Below, one piece after another: positions 40,300-48,161 of a stretch of 64,000 bases of DNA. Position numbers and translations under genes: made by a program. Origin of the DNA: Arthrobacter sp. ISL-95 (GTDB lineage Bacteria; Actinomycetota; Actinomycetes; Actinomycetales; Micrococcaceae). Within the stretch, counting starts at the first letter, position 1; each line of letters starts with the position of its first letter. The DNA lies in the NCBI RefSeq assembly GCF_018613695.1, contig NZ_JAGGPR010000008.1, positions 1 through 64,000 of the forward strand. Reading direction: 5' to 3'. Below the pieces are notes generated by a model, which was not told the origin of the DNA, searched no databases, and saw only the letters and a list, made by a program, of their open reading frames with translations.

Positions 40300-41739
40300 G
40301 TGGAAAAAGACCTTGCCCAGGAGGCTGCAACACCGCGGACCGGATCCCTGGCTAAACAAATCGAAGGCGCGTATCAGCGGATTGGGGTGACTGGCGCTCA
40401 CCGCCAGATCGTCTTCATGATCCTGCTGGGCGTGTTCTTCGACGCCCTTGAACAAAATGCCGTCGGTATCACCGGCCCCATCCTCCGCCAGTCCTGGGGA
40501 TTGGGTGCCACCGAAATCGGTTTGCTGAACACAATGACGTTTACGGCAACCGCATTTGGACGGCTGGCGACCGGCCTCATTGTCGACAAATACGGCCGGC
40601 GGCACATGCTGGTCATCAACCTCATCATCTTCGCAGGCGGCTCACTGATCTGCGCCGTAGCTCCCAACTACCCCATTCTCGCTGCAGGCCGCTTTATTGT
40701 GGGCTTCGGACTCGGAGGCGAAATCGCCGTCGCCGTGATCATGATGGCCGAGTTCTTCGCCGCCAAACACCGTGGCACCGCAGTAGGGCTCATCAACGTC
40801 ACCGCTGCAGGTTTGGGCAACATGCTGGCCCCGGCCTTCGGCATCCTCGTCTTCACGCTCTTCGACGGCCCGGACAAGTGGCGCTGGGTGTTCGGCCTGC
40901 TGTTCATCCCTGCCCTTCTGGTCATGTTCTTCCGGCGCTACGTTCCTGAAACGCCGCGCTTCCTGGCCTCGCAAGGAAAGATCGACGAGGCAAATCTGGT
41001 CATTACCCGGCTGGCGCGCAACAAGCTCTCCGGCCCCATCCACGATCCCGAAACCTACATCACCGCAGTAGCGGACCCAGTGGTGGCCACGTCCTCAGGC
41101 CACTGGAAAGATGCCCTCCGCGGCAAGCTCCTCAAGCGCACGGTCCTGCTGTGCATTGCCGTTTGCATGTCCTACGCCGCCCAGATTTCGATGCTGACGC
41201 TGATGCCAACCATCCTGGTCTCCCGCGGTTACGCGGTGAACACGAGCCTCTGGTTCACCCTGATCATGCAGTCAGGTTCCCTACTGGGTGCGTGCACCGC
41301 CGCCTATCTTGCCAGCCGGTTGCCCCGCAAGAAGGTCCTGACTGCCGCTGCGATCCTGGGATGCCTATCCGGACTGTCCATGGCTTTCCTGGCCACCGAC
41401 ATTGTGCTGGTAGTGATCTTCGGGGTTCTCTTCAACTTCTCAGTCATCATCCTGAACACCACCATTTGGCTGTTCGCGCCGGAGCTCTACCCAACGCGCA
41501 CCCGTGGATTCGGAACATCGATCATCTTGGCCGCGGGCTCACTTTCCGGCGGTTTGTTCCCGCTCATCTCGGGCGCCGTGTTCGATTCCGCCGGGCTGCC
41601 AGGCATGTTCACTACCTTGGCGGTGCTGTTCATCATCCTGGCCATCGTGGTCCAGTTCCCGCCGGAAACGTTCAACAAGCCGCTGGAAGAAGACACTGAA
41701 CCGAGCGACGACGAGGAAGCAGCAATCTATGGACACTAG
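40300..41739 (+). CDS. MFS transporter (sugar/aromatic-acid porter type)
   Basis: The 479-residue protein has twelve hydrophobic helices and the MFS loop motif LIVDKYGRRHM between helices 2 and 3, with VPETPRFLASQGK after helix 6 and APELYPTRTRGFGTS in the second half, as in the metabolite:H+ and sialic acid/4-hydroxybenzoate groups. The start is GTG 40300 with TAGGAG upstream. The next gene begins inside its last codons, so uptake is probably tied to the racemase-like protein. Substrate unknown; hydantoins or nucleobase derivatives are possible, from the partner's fold alone. Confidence 0.85.
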   Translation: MEKDLAQEAATPRTGSLAKQIEGAYQRIGVTGAHRQIVFMILLGVFFDALEQNAVGITGPILRQSWGLGATEIGLLNTMTFTATAFGRLATGLIVDKYGRRHMLVINLIIFAGGSLICAVAPNYPILAAGRFIVGFGLGGEIAVAVIMMAEFFAAKHRGTAVGLINVTAAGLGNMLAPAFGILVFTLFDGPDKWRWVFGLLFIPALLVMFFRRYVPETPRFLASQGKIDEANLVITRLARNKLSGPIHDPETYITAVADPVVATSSGHWKDALRGKLLKRTVLLCIAVCMSYAAQISMLTLMPTILVSRGYAVNTSLWFTLIMQSGSLLGACTAAYLASRLPRKKVLTAAAILGCLSGLSMAFLATDIVLVVIFGVLFNFSVIILNTTIWLFAPELYPTRTRGFGTSIILAAGSLSGGLFPLISGAVFDSAGLPGMFTTLAVLFIILAIVVQFPPETFNKPLEEDTEPSDDEEAAIYGH

Positions 41740-42454
41740 GGTCCCTGGCACTGCCGGAAGGCCTGCCCCTGGCACAGTTCTGCTGGTCAACCCCAACACC
41801 AACGGCAACACCACAGCCATGATGGTGGACCTGGCCAAGGAGCGCTTGGAACCGCAAGGGCTTCAGGTGGTTGGAGTTACCGCAGCCGCGGGGCCGGCCA
41901 TGATTGTGGATCCCGCCTCCCTGACTGAGTCTGCGGCGCACGTCCGTGATGCAGTACGGGGTTACCTTTCCGGGCCCGACGGCGGAACGGTGGTTGCGGT
42001 GATTGTTGCAGCAATAGGGGATCCGGGCAGGGCGCGGTTGCACCACGAACTGGACATCCCCGTGATCGGGATCGGACAAGGCTCCGTTCATGCCGCGGCA
42101 CACAGCCCCGACGGCCAACTCCGCCGCTTCGGTATGGCAACAAGCACGCCGTTGCTGGTCGAATCCCTTGCCAAGCTGGTGGCGGACCATGGGTTCCAGG
42201 AGCACTTCACAGGCGTGCGCCTCACGGCTTCGGAGCCTCTGGCCTTAGCGGCAGACCCTGAACAGCAGTTCCAGGAATTGGCGCAGGCGGTCAGGACAGC
42301 CACGGCGACTGACCATGCCGAGGCCGTCATCATTGCCGGCGGACCGCTCAGCGTTACTGCGCGACGACTGGCCGAGACGACCGCCGTCGCCATTATCCAA
42401 CCCATCCCGAGCGCGTGCCAGCTGGTGCTCACCGCCCTGTACCAGAGGAGGTAG
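41729..42454 (+). CDS. Aspartate/glutamate (hydantoin) racemase-fold protein lacking catalytic cysteines
   Basis: The 241-residue protein has the family opening VLLVNPNTNGNTTAMMV and the two half-domains of Asp/Glu/hydantoin racemases. The two catalytic cysteines of the family are not seen. Where ACFxDPG is expected the sequence is VAAIGDPG (A95 in place of Cys), and where GCAG is expected it is IIAGGPLS (G204). The only Cys is in PSACQLV near the end. It is therefore either not a racemase or uses other residues, as in maleate isomerase or decarboxylase relatives with altered sites. It starts inside the MFS gene (11-base overlap). Confidence 0.75.
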   Translation: MDTRVPGTAGRPAPGTVLLVNPNTNGNTTAMMVDLAKERLEPQGLQVVGVTAAAGPAMIVDPASLTESAAHVRDAVRGYLSGPDGGTVVAVIVAAIGDPGRARLHHELDIPVIGIGQGSVHAAAHSPDGQLRRFGMATSTPLLVESLAKLVADHGFQEHFTGVRLTASEPLALAADPEQQFQELAQAVRTATATDHAEAVIIAGGPLSVTARRLAETTAVAIIQPIPSACQLVLTALYQRR

Positions 42455-42465
42455 GCCAACACTGC

Positions 42466-42505
42466 AGCGCCCGACGACGGCACTCGCCTGCCGTCGTCGG
42501 GCGCT
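42466..42505 (+). terminator. Terminator after the racemase-like gene
   Basis: A perfect 17-base stem (42466-42482 with 42489-42505; core GCCCGACGACGGCA) closes a 6-base loop, 12 bases past the stop. Confidence 0.8.
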
Positions 42506-42650
42506 TCCACACGAGTAATCCACCCTCCGCAAGCCTCCCCCGCAAACTTGATGCGAACTTGAGCCAATCGAAAAGCTTCCTTGATATAGCAGCGCCACGC
42601 TGGAAGTACGAAGCACCCATACATAGGGGTTGCGGCAACGAATTTCAAGT

Positions 42651-43151
42651 ATGAAACACGACGATGTGGGGGAAGCAATGCAACAGGCATCAGCACTAAC
42701 CGAGGTGGTGGCCGTCAAAGGCATCATCCAGGACCAGAACCCCGTAGATTTCTACGCGCTGGGTGTCGCGGGATGCATCGACCGGCTTGCCGCACCGCTG
42801 CGGCGCGAGGGCGTCATTGTCCATTGGCACACTCCGCATCACGGCATCGAGATCTCCTCCACAGCCGCCGCCCTCCTCTATCACGTAGCGCAAGAGACCT
42901 TCAGCAACACCCTCAACTACGCGAATGCCAGCGAACTCACCGTCCGTCTCAACGCTGTTTACCACGGCATCCAACTCACCGTCACGGACGACGGCAGCGG
43001 GTTCGAAATCCACGCCGCACCCAGCGGCCGGCGCCACGGTTTCGGATTGCTGCTGATGTCAATAGCAGTCCACGACGCCGGCGGGACAGTAGCCATCGAC
43101 TCCGCAGTTGGGCGGGGCACCAGTGTGCGGGTTACGCTTCCGCTGGATTGA
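42651..43151 (+). CDS. Orphan histidine-kinase-type ATPase domain protein
   Basis: The 166-residue protein consists only of a HATPase_c domain of the NarL/HisKA_3 kinase class: N-box LLYHVAQETFSNTLNYANA, G1 DDGSGFE, G2 GFGLLLM and GRGTSVRVTLP. There is no phospho-accepting histidine region, sensor domain or membrane helix, and no response regulator adjoins. The start could be ATG 42651 or ATG 42678, the latter preceded by GGGGGAA. It may be an anti-sigma-like or kinase-remnant protein. Confidence 0.7.
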   Translation: MKHDDVGEAMQQASALTEVVAVKGIIQDQNPVDFYALGVAGCIDRLAAPLRREGVIVHWHTPHHGIEISSTAAALLYHVAQETFSNTLNYANASELTVRLNAVYHGIQLTVTDDGSGFEIHAAPSGRRHGFGLLLMSIAVHDAGGTVAIDSAVGRGTSVRVTLPLD

Positions 43152-43258
43152 GTCCTATTTGGGACCATTTTTGGGCGCCTAACCCGTAGCCGCGCAGCTT
43201 TGCCGGACGTATTCTGTAGCTACTTTTCAGCCGGGTTATCCCTACGGATTGGCACGAA

Positions 43259-45439
43259 ATGGCGCGGAACAAGGGTCCAAAGATAGGTCTGGGCAAGGTC
43301 CTCTTGAGGATCTTCGGGTTCTTCTTCGTGAGCACGCTCTGCGGGGTGCTGATCACTGGATTCCTGGCACCCGTTGTTGCCTTCACCAGCACCACCGTGG
43401 GCGGTTCCGTGGGGTTTTATCAGAGCCTGCCGAGCGAGCTCAACGTCGATTCCCCTTCCCTTTCAAGCACCGTAGTGTCTGCGGACGGCCAACTCATTGC
43501 CACCTTCTATGCCGAGAACCGTGTGAAGGTCCCGCTGGAGGAGATGTCCCCGTTCATCCGTGAGGCGATCATCGCGATCGAGGACAACCGCTTCTACGAA
43601 CACGCAGGTGTGGATGCCCAAGGCATTATGCGGGCGCTGACTTCCAACCTGACCCAGGGCACACGGCAAGGCGCCTCCACGCTGACCCAGCAATACGTCA
43701 CCAACGTGCTCAACGAGTCCCGCCTGTCCGAGGGGCGGCCGGAAGACGTGGTCCTCAGCGGCCAGAAGACCGTGGGCGACAAACTGCGCGAAATCAAACT
43801 TGCCTTGGAGCTGGAGAAGCGGTTCAGCAAGGATCAGATTCTTGAGGGATACCTGAACATCGTGTTCTTCAATCGGAACGCCTACGGCATCGAGGCCGCA
43901 TCCCGCTATTTCTTCAGCACCTCCGCAATGGACCTGACCTTGCCCCAGGCAGCCCTCCTGGCTGGATTGGTGAATGGACCAAGTATTTACGATCCCGTTG
44001 TCGATCCTGATGCTGCGCTCAAGCGGCGCAACCTGGTGTTGGACCGGATGCTTGAACAGGGCAAGATCACGGCGGTGGATCACGGCGTGGCAGTAGCCGC
44101 TCCCATTGAGCTCAACATCACCCCCTCCCTGCAAGGCTGCGCGGGTACCTCGTTTGCCACCTACTTCTGCGACTACGTCTCCCACCTCATCCTTAACGAC
44201 GAGGCCTATGGTGCCACGGTGGAGGAACGTGAACGGTTCCTCTACCGTGGCGGTCTGACCATCACCACCACCTTGGACAGTCGGCTCCAAAACGCCGCAC
44301 AGCAACAGGTTGACGCCTCCGCCGGCCCCAACCCGGACAAATGGGGTGCCGCGATGACCACCGTTCAGCCCGGCACCGGGAAGATCCTTGCAATGGCCCA
44401 AAATACGGTGTTCGTGCCCCAGGACGGAAAGTACGATACCCAGCTGAATTTCAACGTGGATGCCAAAGACGAGAATGGCTACGACCTCAACGGTGCGGGT
44501 GGTTTCCAGCCTGGTTCCACCATGAAGCCATTTATCTACGCGGAGTGGCTCAACGAAGGCAAGAATCCCACCGCCGTTGTTGATGCTTCACGCAGGGTCT
44601 ATCCCGTGGGTTTCCCGTGGCGCTCGAGCTGCGGCAAGGTCCTTGGCGGGTACAGCACCGCCCAGAAGGCCCAAAACCTGGGCGCCGATGATGACCTCCA
44701 AAACAACGACGACGGCTACTACCGTCCGATGCCTATTAACTACGGCCTTTACAACTCCATTAACACGGCCACTTTTGCCACCGCGGCCCAATTGGACTTC
44801 TGCGGAATACAGAAAATGGTGGACACCGTGGGCCTGCACAGCGGTCTGGACAACGCGCCGGTGAACATGCACCAGATCGGCAACCTCCTTGGTTCCATCG
44901 GTGTGGCCCCTGTGGTCCTGGCGAGCGCCTACGCCACCTTCGCGAACGACGGCACCTACTGCAAGCCGATCGCCATTACCGGGATCAGCGATGCACAGGG
45001 ACGCCAGTTCCAAGCCCAAACACCTGAGTGCAGGGACGCCGTGAAACCAGCCGTGGCACGGGGCGTGAACGCTGTCCTGCAGGATGTCCTCAAGATGGGT
45101 TCCGGCGTTTACATCGAGCCAAAGGTCCAGAGCCGGGTTCCGGTGGCGGCCAAGACAGGCACGTCCAATAACAATGGCGCCACCTGGGTGGCCGGATTCA
45201 CCCCGGCTCTTGCAACGGCGTCGTTCTTCGGGGACACGTCAGCGGGTCAGCAGCGGGCCGGGCAAAATGTCACCATCAATGGCAAGTTCTACAAGTCCCT
45301 GGACGGTTACATGATCGCGGGTCCGCAGTGGGCCAACTACATGATGACGGCCACGTCGCTGTACCCGAGCGGGCCTTTCCAAGCACCGGCCCCTCCCCCA
45401 ACGCCCACCCCGGCGACACCACAGCCGACGCGCCGATGA
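43259..45439 (+). CDS. Class A penicillin-binding protein (bifunctional transglycosylase/transpeptidase)
   Basis: In this 726-residue protein, a signal anchor (about 14-45) precedes the GT51 glycosyltransferase domain, with AIEDNRFYEH (E108) and GASTLTQQYVTN. The transpeptidase domain follows, with SxxK GSTMKP (S420, K423), SxN at S500-N502 and KTGTS (K632). It polymerises and cross-links peptidoglycan. A Pro-rich tail (APPPTPTPATPQPT) ends it and no PASTA repeat is present. Cysteines near 294-304, 518, 568 and 591 may form disulfides outside the membrane. It is a single-gene unit followed by a palindromic repeat. Confidence 0.93.
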   Translation: MARNKGPKIGLGKVLLRIFGFFFVSTLCGVLITGFLAPVVAFTSTTVGGSVGFYQSLPSELNVDSPSLSSTVVSADGQLIATFYAENRVKVPLEEMSPFIREAIIAIEDNRFYEHAGVDAQGIMRALTSNLTQGTRQGASTLTQQYVTNVLNESRLSEGRPEDVVLSGQKTVGDKLREIKLALELEKRFSKDQILEGYLNIVFFNRNAYGIEAASRYFFSTSAMDLTLPQAALLAGLVNGPSIYDPVVDPDAALKRRNLVLDRMLEQGKITAVDHGVAVAAPIELNITPSLQGCAGTSFATYFCDYVSHLILNDEAYGATVEERERFLYRGGLTITTTLDSRLQNAAQQQVDASAGPNPDKWGAAMTTVQPGTGKILAMAQNTVFVPQDGKYDTQLNFNVDAKDENGYDLNGAGGFQPGSTMKPFIYAEWLNEGKNPTAVVDASRRVYPVGFPWRSSCGKVLGGYSTAQKAQNLGADDDLQNNDDGYYRPMPINYGLYNSINTATFATAAQLDFCGIQKMVDTVGLHSGLDNAPVNMHQIGNLLGSIGVAPVVLASAYATFANDGTYCKPIAITGISDAQGRQFQAQTPECRDAVKPAVARGVNAVLQDVLKMGSGVYIEPKVQSRVPVAAKTGTSNNNGATWVAGFTPALATASFFGDTSAGQQRAGQNVTINGKFYKSLDGYMIAGPQWANYMMTATSLYPSGPFQAPAPPPTPTPATPQPTRR

Positions 45440-45446
45440 CGCCCGC

Positions 45447-45507
45447 GTTGCGAGGCCCGCTCTGCGTGCTATTCCCTGCTTGAGGAACGTAAAGCGGGCC
45501 CCGCAAC
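45447..45507. repeat. Palindromic repeat, family 2 copy B
   Basis: GTTGCGAGGCCCGCTCTGCG at the left pairs with GTAAAGCGGGCCCCGCAAC at the right, with ATTCCCTGCTTGAGG in the centre. It lies between the convergent PBP gene and the flavoprotein gene and closely matches 58250-58306. Confidence 0.75.
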
Positions 45508-45513
45508 GAACTC

Positions 45514-47274
45514 CTAGAGTGCGTGCTCCACGTCCGCAAGCGTGCCGTCGTCCTCATAGGTAGCGACGCCGGCGAGGTCCCGCCCAGCGATGTACCCGAA
45601 CGTCAGTGCTGGTCCCAGGTTGATGCCACCGGCCGGGTAGTGCCCGCCCATGACATTGGCTTGATCGTTGCCGGCGACATAGAGCCCGTCTATAGGATCG
45701 CCGTCGTTGTTGAGCGCCCGCCCTCGGCCGTCGGTTTCCAACCCTGCGAAGGTGCCGAAGCTTCCCGGAACCACTCGCACGGCATAGAACGGTCCCTTCT
45801 CGATGGGCCCCAAGGATGGGTTGGGCCCGTGGGTGGCGTCTCCGCCGTAGCGGTTGAACGCGGTTTCGCCACGGTCGAAGTCGGGGTCAACGCCGGAACG
45901 CGCATTTGCGTTGAAGCGTGTAACGGTCCGGCGCAACTCCGCGGGGTCGATCCCGCATTTCGTCGCCAATTCCTCCACCGTTCGCCCCTTCATGAGGTAC
46001 CCGGAGCGCAAGTAAGGAAAGAGCGGCACGGGCAATGGCTTGGCCATACCCAAAGGGAACTTGCGGACGAAACGGCTGTCCGCGATTTGCCACGATTCCA
46101 CGGTTTCGCCCTCAGGGGTGGCTGCGAGGAGCGCCTCCACATAGTCGTAGTAGCCGTTGGCCTCATTCACGAACCGCTTCCCGTCGGCGCGCACGCCGAT
46201 GCTGCCTGGCTTGGCGCGGTCCATAATGTGCGGAAAGACCCCTGTCCTGCCGTTGCGGTACGGCACCAAGGACACCGGGCACCACGCGGCCGGTGACTTC
46301 ACTGCGGTGGTGAAGCGTGCACCCACGGCCTGCGCCAGGTTGATGCCATCACCGGTGGTTTCGCCCGGGGACAGCGTCCAGTGCTCCCGGCCGGTGGGCG
46401 TCTTGGGGAACAGCTCCTTGCGCCGCTGCACATCGTTGGGAAAGCCGCCGGATGCCAGCACGACGCCGCGGCTCGCGTTAATCTGCAACTCACCTTCCGG
46501 AGAACGCACGACGGCGCCGGTCACCTTGCCGTTTTCATCGCTGAGCAGCGCTGTGGCCGGCGTAGAGACCCGGATGTCCACACCAAGATCGTCAGCGGAT
46601 TTCATGAGTCTGCCGGTCAGCGCCGTGCCGTTGACCAGTTGCATGTTCCGGCGGTGCGTCAACAGGTCCAGGAGGTGGAATCCGAAGCGCCAGCCCGCGT
46701 GAAACAAGCCCTTGGGGTTGCCCTGGGGTGCCGACAGGAACTTGCTGAGGTCCGGACCTGCCATGATTCCCATGCCCAGGAACGAGGTTTCGTAGAGCTG
46801 ATGGCGCATCTTGGCTCTGAGGCCGGGCTTGATGGTGCGGGCGTTCAGCGGTTTGGGACCGACCGAACGGTTGCCTGTGCCTGCTCCGGGGAGCTTGCCA
46901 TAGATGTCGTTAATTTTGCTTCCGGGAACGAACTGGAGGGAGGTCTTATGGTGGAAGAAGCCCACCATATGCGGCGCCGCTTCGAGGAAGGCGTCCACTT
47001 TGTCGGCTTGATAGTCATCACCAAGAACCTCTCGGAGGTACGTTCGGAAGGTCTCCTTGTCCTCGTAGACTCCTTCAGCTTTCGCCAACGGGTTGCCGGG
47101 TGCCCACGCCCAGCCGCCGGACCAGGAAGTCGCGCCGCCGCAAACCTCTGCCTTCTCCACCACAATGACTTTCATCCCGTGGAATGCAGCCGTGACAGCT
47201 GCGGACATCCCACCGGCGCCTGAGCCGACAATTAGGACGTCGCAGTCCACGGTGCGGAGTGGGTTGCCGTTCAT
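45514..47274 (-). CDS. KstD-like FAD-dependent dehydrogenase 1
   Basis: The 586-residue flavoprotein of the succinate dehydrogenase/fumarate reductase and 3-ketosteroid delta-1-dehydrogenase type has the N-terminal dinucleotide fold DVLIVGSGAGGMSAA, GGATSWSGGWAW, VVLASGGFPND, and a C-terminal FAD segment LYVAGNDQANVMGGHYPAGG. It should catalyse 1,2-dehydrogenation or reduction of a ring ketone or acid. Its ATG overlaps the upstream isomerase stop (ATGA, 47271-47274). A second, shorter homologue lies at 56569-58194. The substrate is not known; steroid, monoterpene or alicyclic acid are all possible. Confidence 0.85.
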   Translation of the reverse strand: MNGNPLRTVDCDVLIVGSGAGGMSAAVTAAFHGMKVIVVEKAEVCGGATSWSGGWAWAPGNPLAKAEGVYEDKETFRTYLREVLGDDYQADKVDAFLEAAPHMVGFFHHKTSLQFVPGSKINDIYGKLPGAGTGNRSVGPKPLNARTIKPGLRAKMRHQLYETSFLGMGIMAGPDLSKFLSAPQGNPKGLFHAGWRFGFHLLDLLTHRRNMQLVNGTALTGRLMKSADDLGVDIRVSTPATALLSDENGKVTGAVVRSPEGELQINASRGVVLASGGFPNDVQRRKELFPKTPTGREHWTLSPGETTGDGINLAQAVGARFTTAVKSPAAWCPVSLVPYRNGRTGVFPHIMDRAKPGSIGVRADGKRFVNEANGYYDYVEALLAATPEGETVESWQIADSRFVRKFPLGMAKPLPVPLFPYLRSGYLMKGRTVEELATKCGIDPAELRRTVTRFNANARSGVDPDFDRGETAFNRYGGDATHGPNPSLGPIEKGPFYAVRVVPGSFGTFAGLETDGRGRALNNDGDPIDGLYVAGNDQANVMGGHYPAGGINLGPALTFGYIAGRDLAGVATYEDDGTLADVEHAL

Positions 47275-48161
47275 TTGCTGCTCCCTGTAAGTGCTGTGTT
47301 GCTGAGTGCTGTTTTGCTAAGTGCTGTGACGTTGGATGCTGCGGTGTTGAGGACGGAATCTGCCGCCGCTTTGAGGTGTTTGGCCCAGGCCAGTTCGCCC
47401 AGAGCGGCCACGCTGTTGTCGGATGGCGTTTCGATGCTGACCGCAGTTCCCGCCGGGAAGGCCGCAAGGATGGCTCGGAGGTCAAACTCACCCACCCCGG
47501 GGACACCCCGTTCCGACCGTGACTCCGTAATCAAGGCGTCCCTGCTTGCCGGCGGAGCAGCAGGACCGTCGCAGAGTTGAATCAAGGGAACCAGGTCCGC
47601 AGCTGCTTCGAGTTGAGCAGCAGTCCCGCCAAAGCGGTTGAGGTGGAGTGCGTCCACAACAATCCTGCAGCCCGCCCTTTGAGCCAAGGTGACTGCCTGC
47701 GGGATGGAACGAACGGTTTGGTAGGCGATAGGTTCCAACGTCGGCATGATGCCGTAGCCCTTTCCGTCCTGAGTCATCTGCGCGAGGTGGTCACCGAAAC
47801 GGTCGAGATCCGGGTCTGCGCAGGCCACCGTCAGGGTTGATGCTCCCAAGGCCTGGCCGGCTTCCATCATCTGGAGCCATGCTTCGCGCTGATCCTGCCC
47901 GTTTTGCTGGCCAGTGCCGTCCAAAAGGAGAAACTCAATGTCTTCAACCGTGGTCCCTGTATCCGCCATCCTTTCGAGCGTCTCCTTGAGCATTGGAGAG
48001 CCCGACTGGAGGTCATACGGCCGCTCTGTGGTGGTGACAGGACGGACGCGTGCTCCGATGAAGTCGAAGCCCGCCTGTGCCGCGATGCTCACCAAATCCG
48101 GCGGTGCGGTTCCGACGAGGGAGAGCTGGGCAATCCCCAGCCGGCGCGTTGGTGTGGTCAC
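47271..48161 (-). CDS. Sugar phosphate isomerase/epimerase-like TIM-barrel protein
   Basis: In this 296-residue AP-endonuclease-2-type TIM barrel, LGIAQLSLVGTAPPDLVSIAAQAGFDFIG covers the first strand and helix. Metal-site positions occur in FLLLDG, LEPIAYQ (Glu), VVDALHLNRFGG (Asp, His) and SIETPSDN (Glu). Relatives isomerise sugars or inositols, and some are 3-dehydroshikimate dehydratases. The last 30 residues are a repetitive Asn/Thr/Ala/Ser tail (NTAASNVTALSKTALSNTAL) that looks like recent slippage. It overlaps both neighbours by four bases. Confidence 0.78.
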   Translation of the reverse strand: MTTPTRRLGIAQLSLVGTAPPDLVSIAAQAGFDFIGARVRPVTTTERPYDLQSGSPMLKETLERMADTGTTVEDIEFLLLDGTGQQNGQDQREAWLQMMEAGQALGASTLTVACADPDLDRFGDHLAQMTQDGKGYGIMPTLEPIAYQTVRSIPQAVTLAQRAGCRIVVDALHLNRFGGTAAQLEAAADLVPLIQLCDGPAAPPASRDALITESRSERGVPGVGEFDLRAILAAFPAGTAVSIETPSDNSVAALGELAWAKHLKAAADSVLNTAASNVTALSKTALSNTALTGSSK

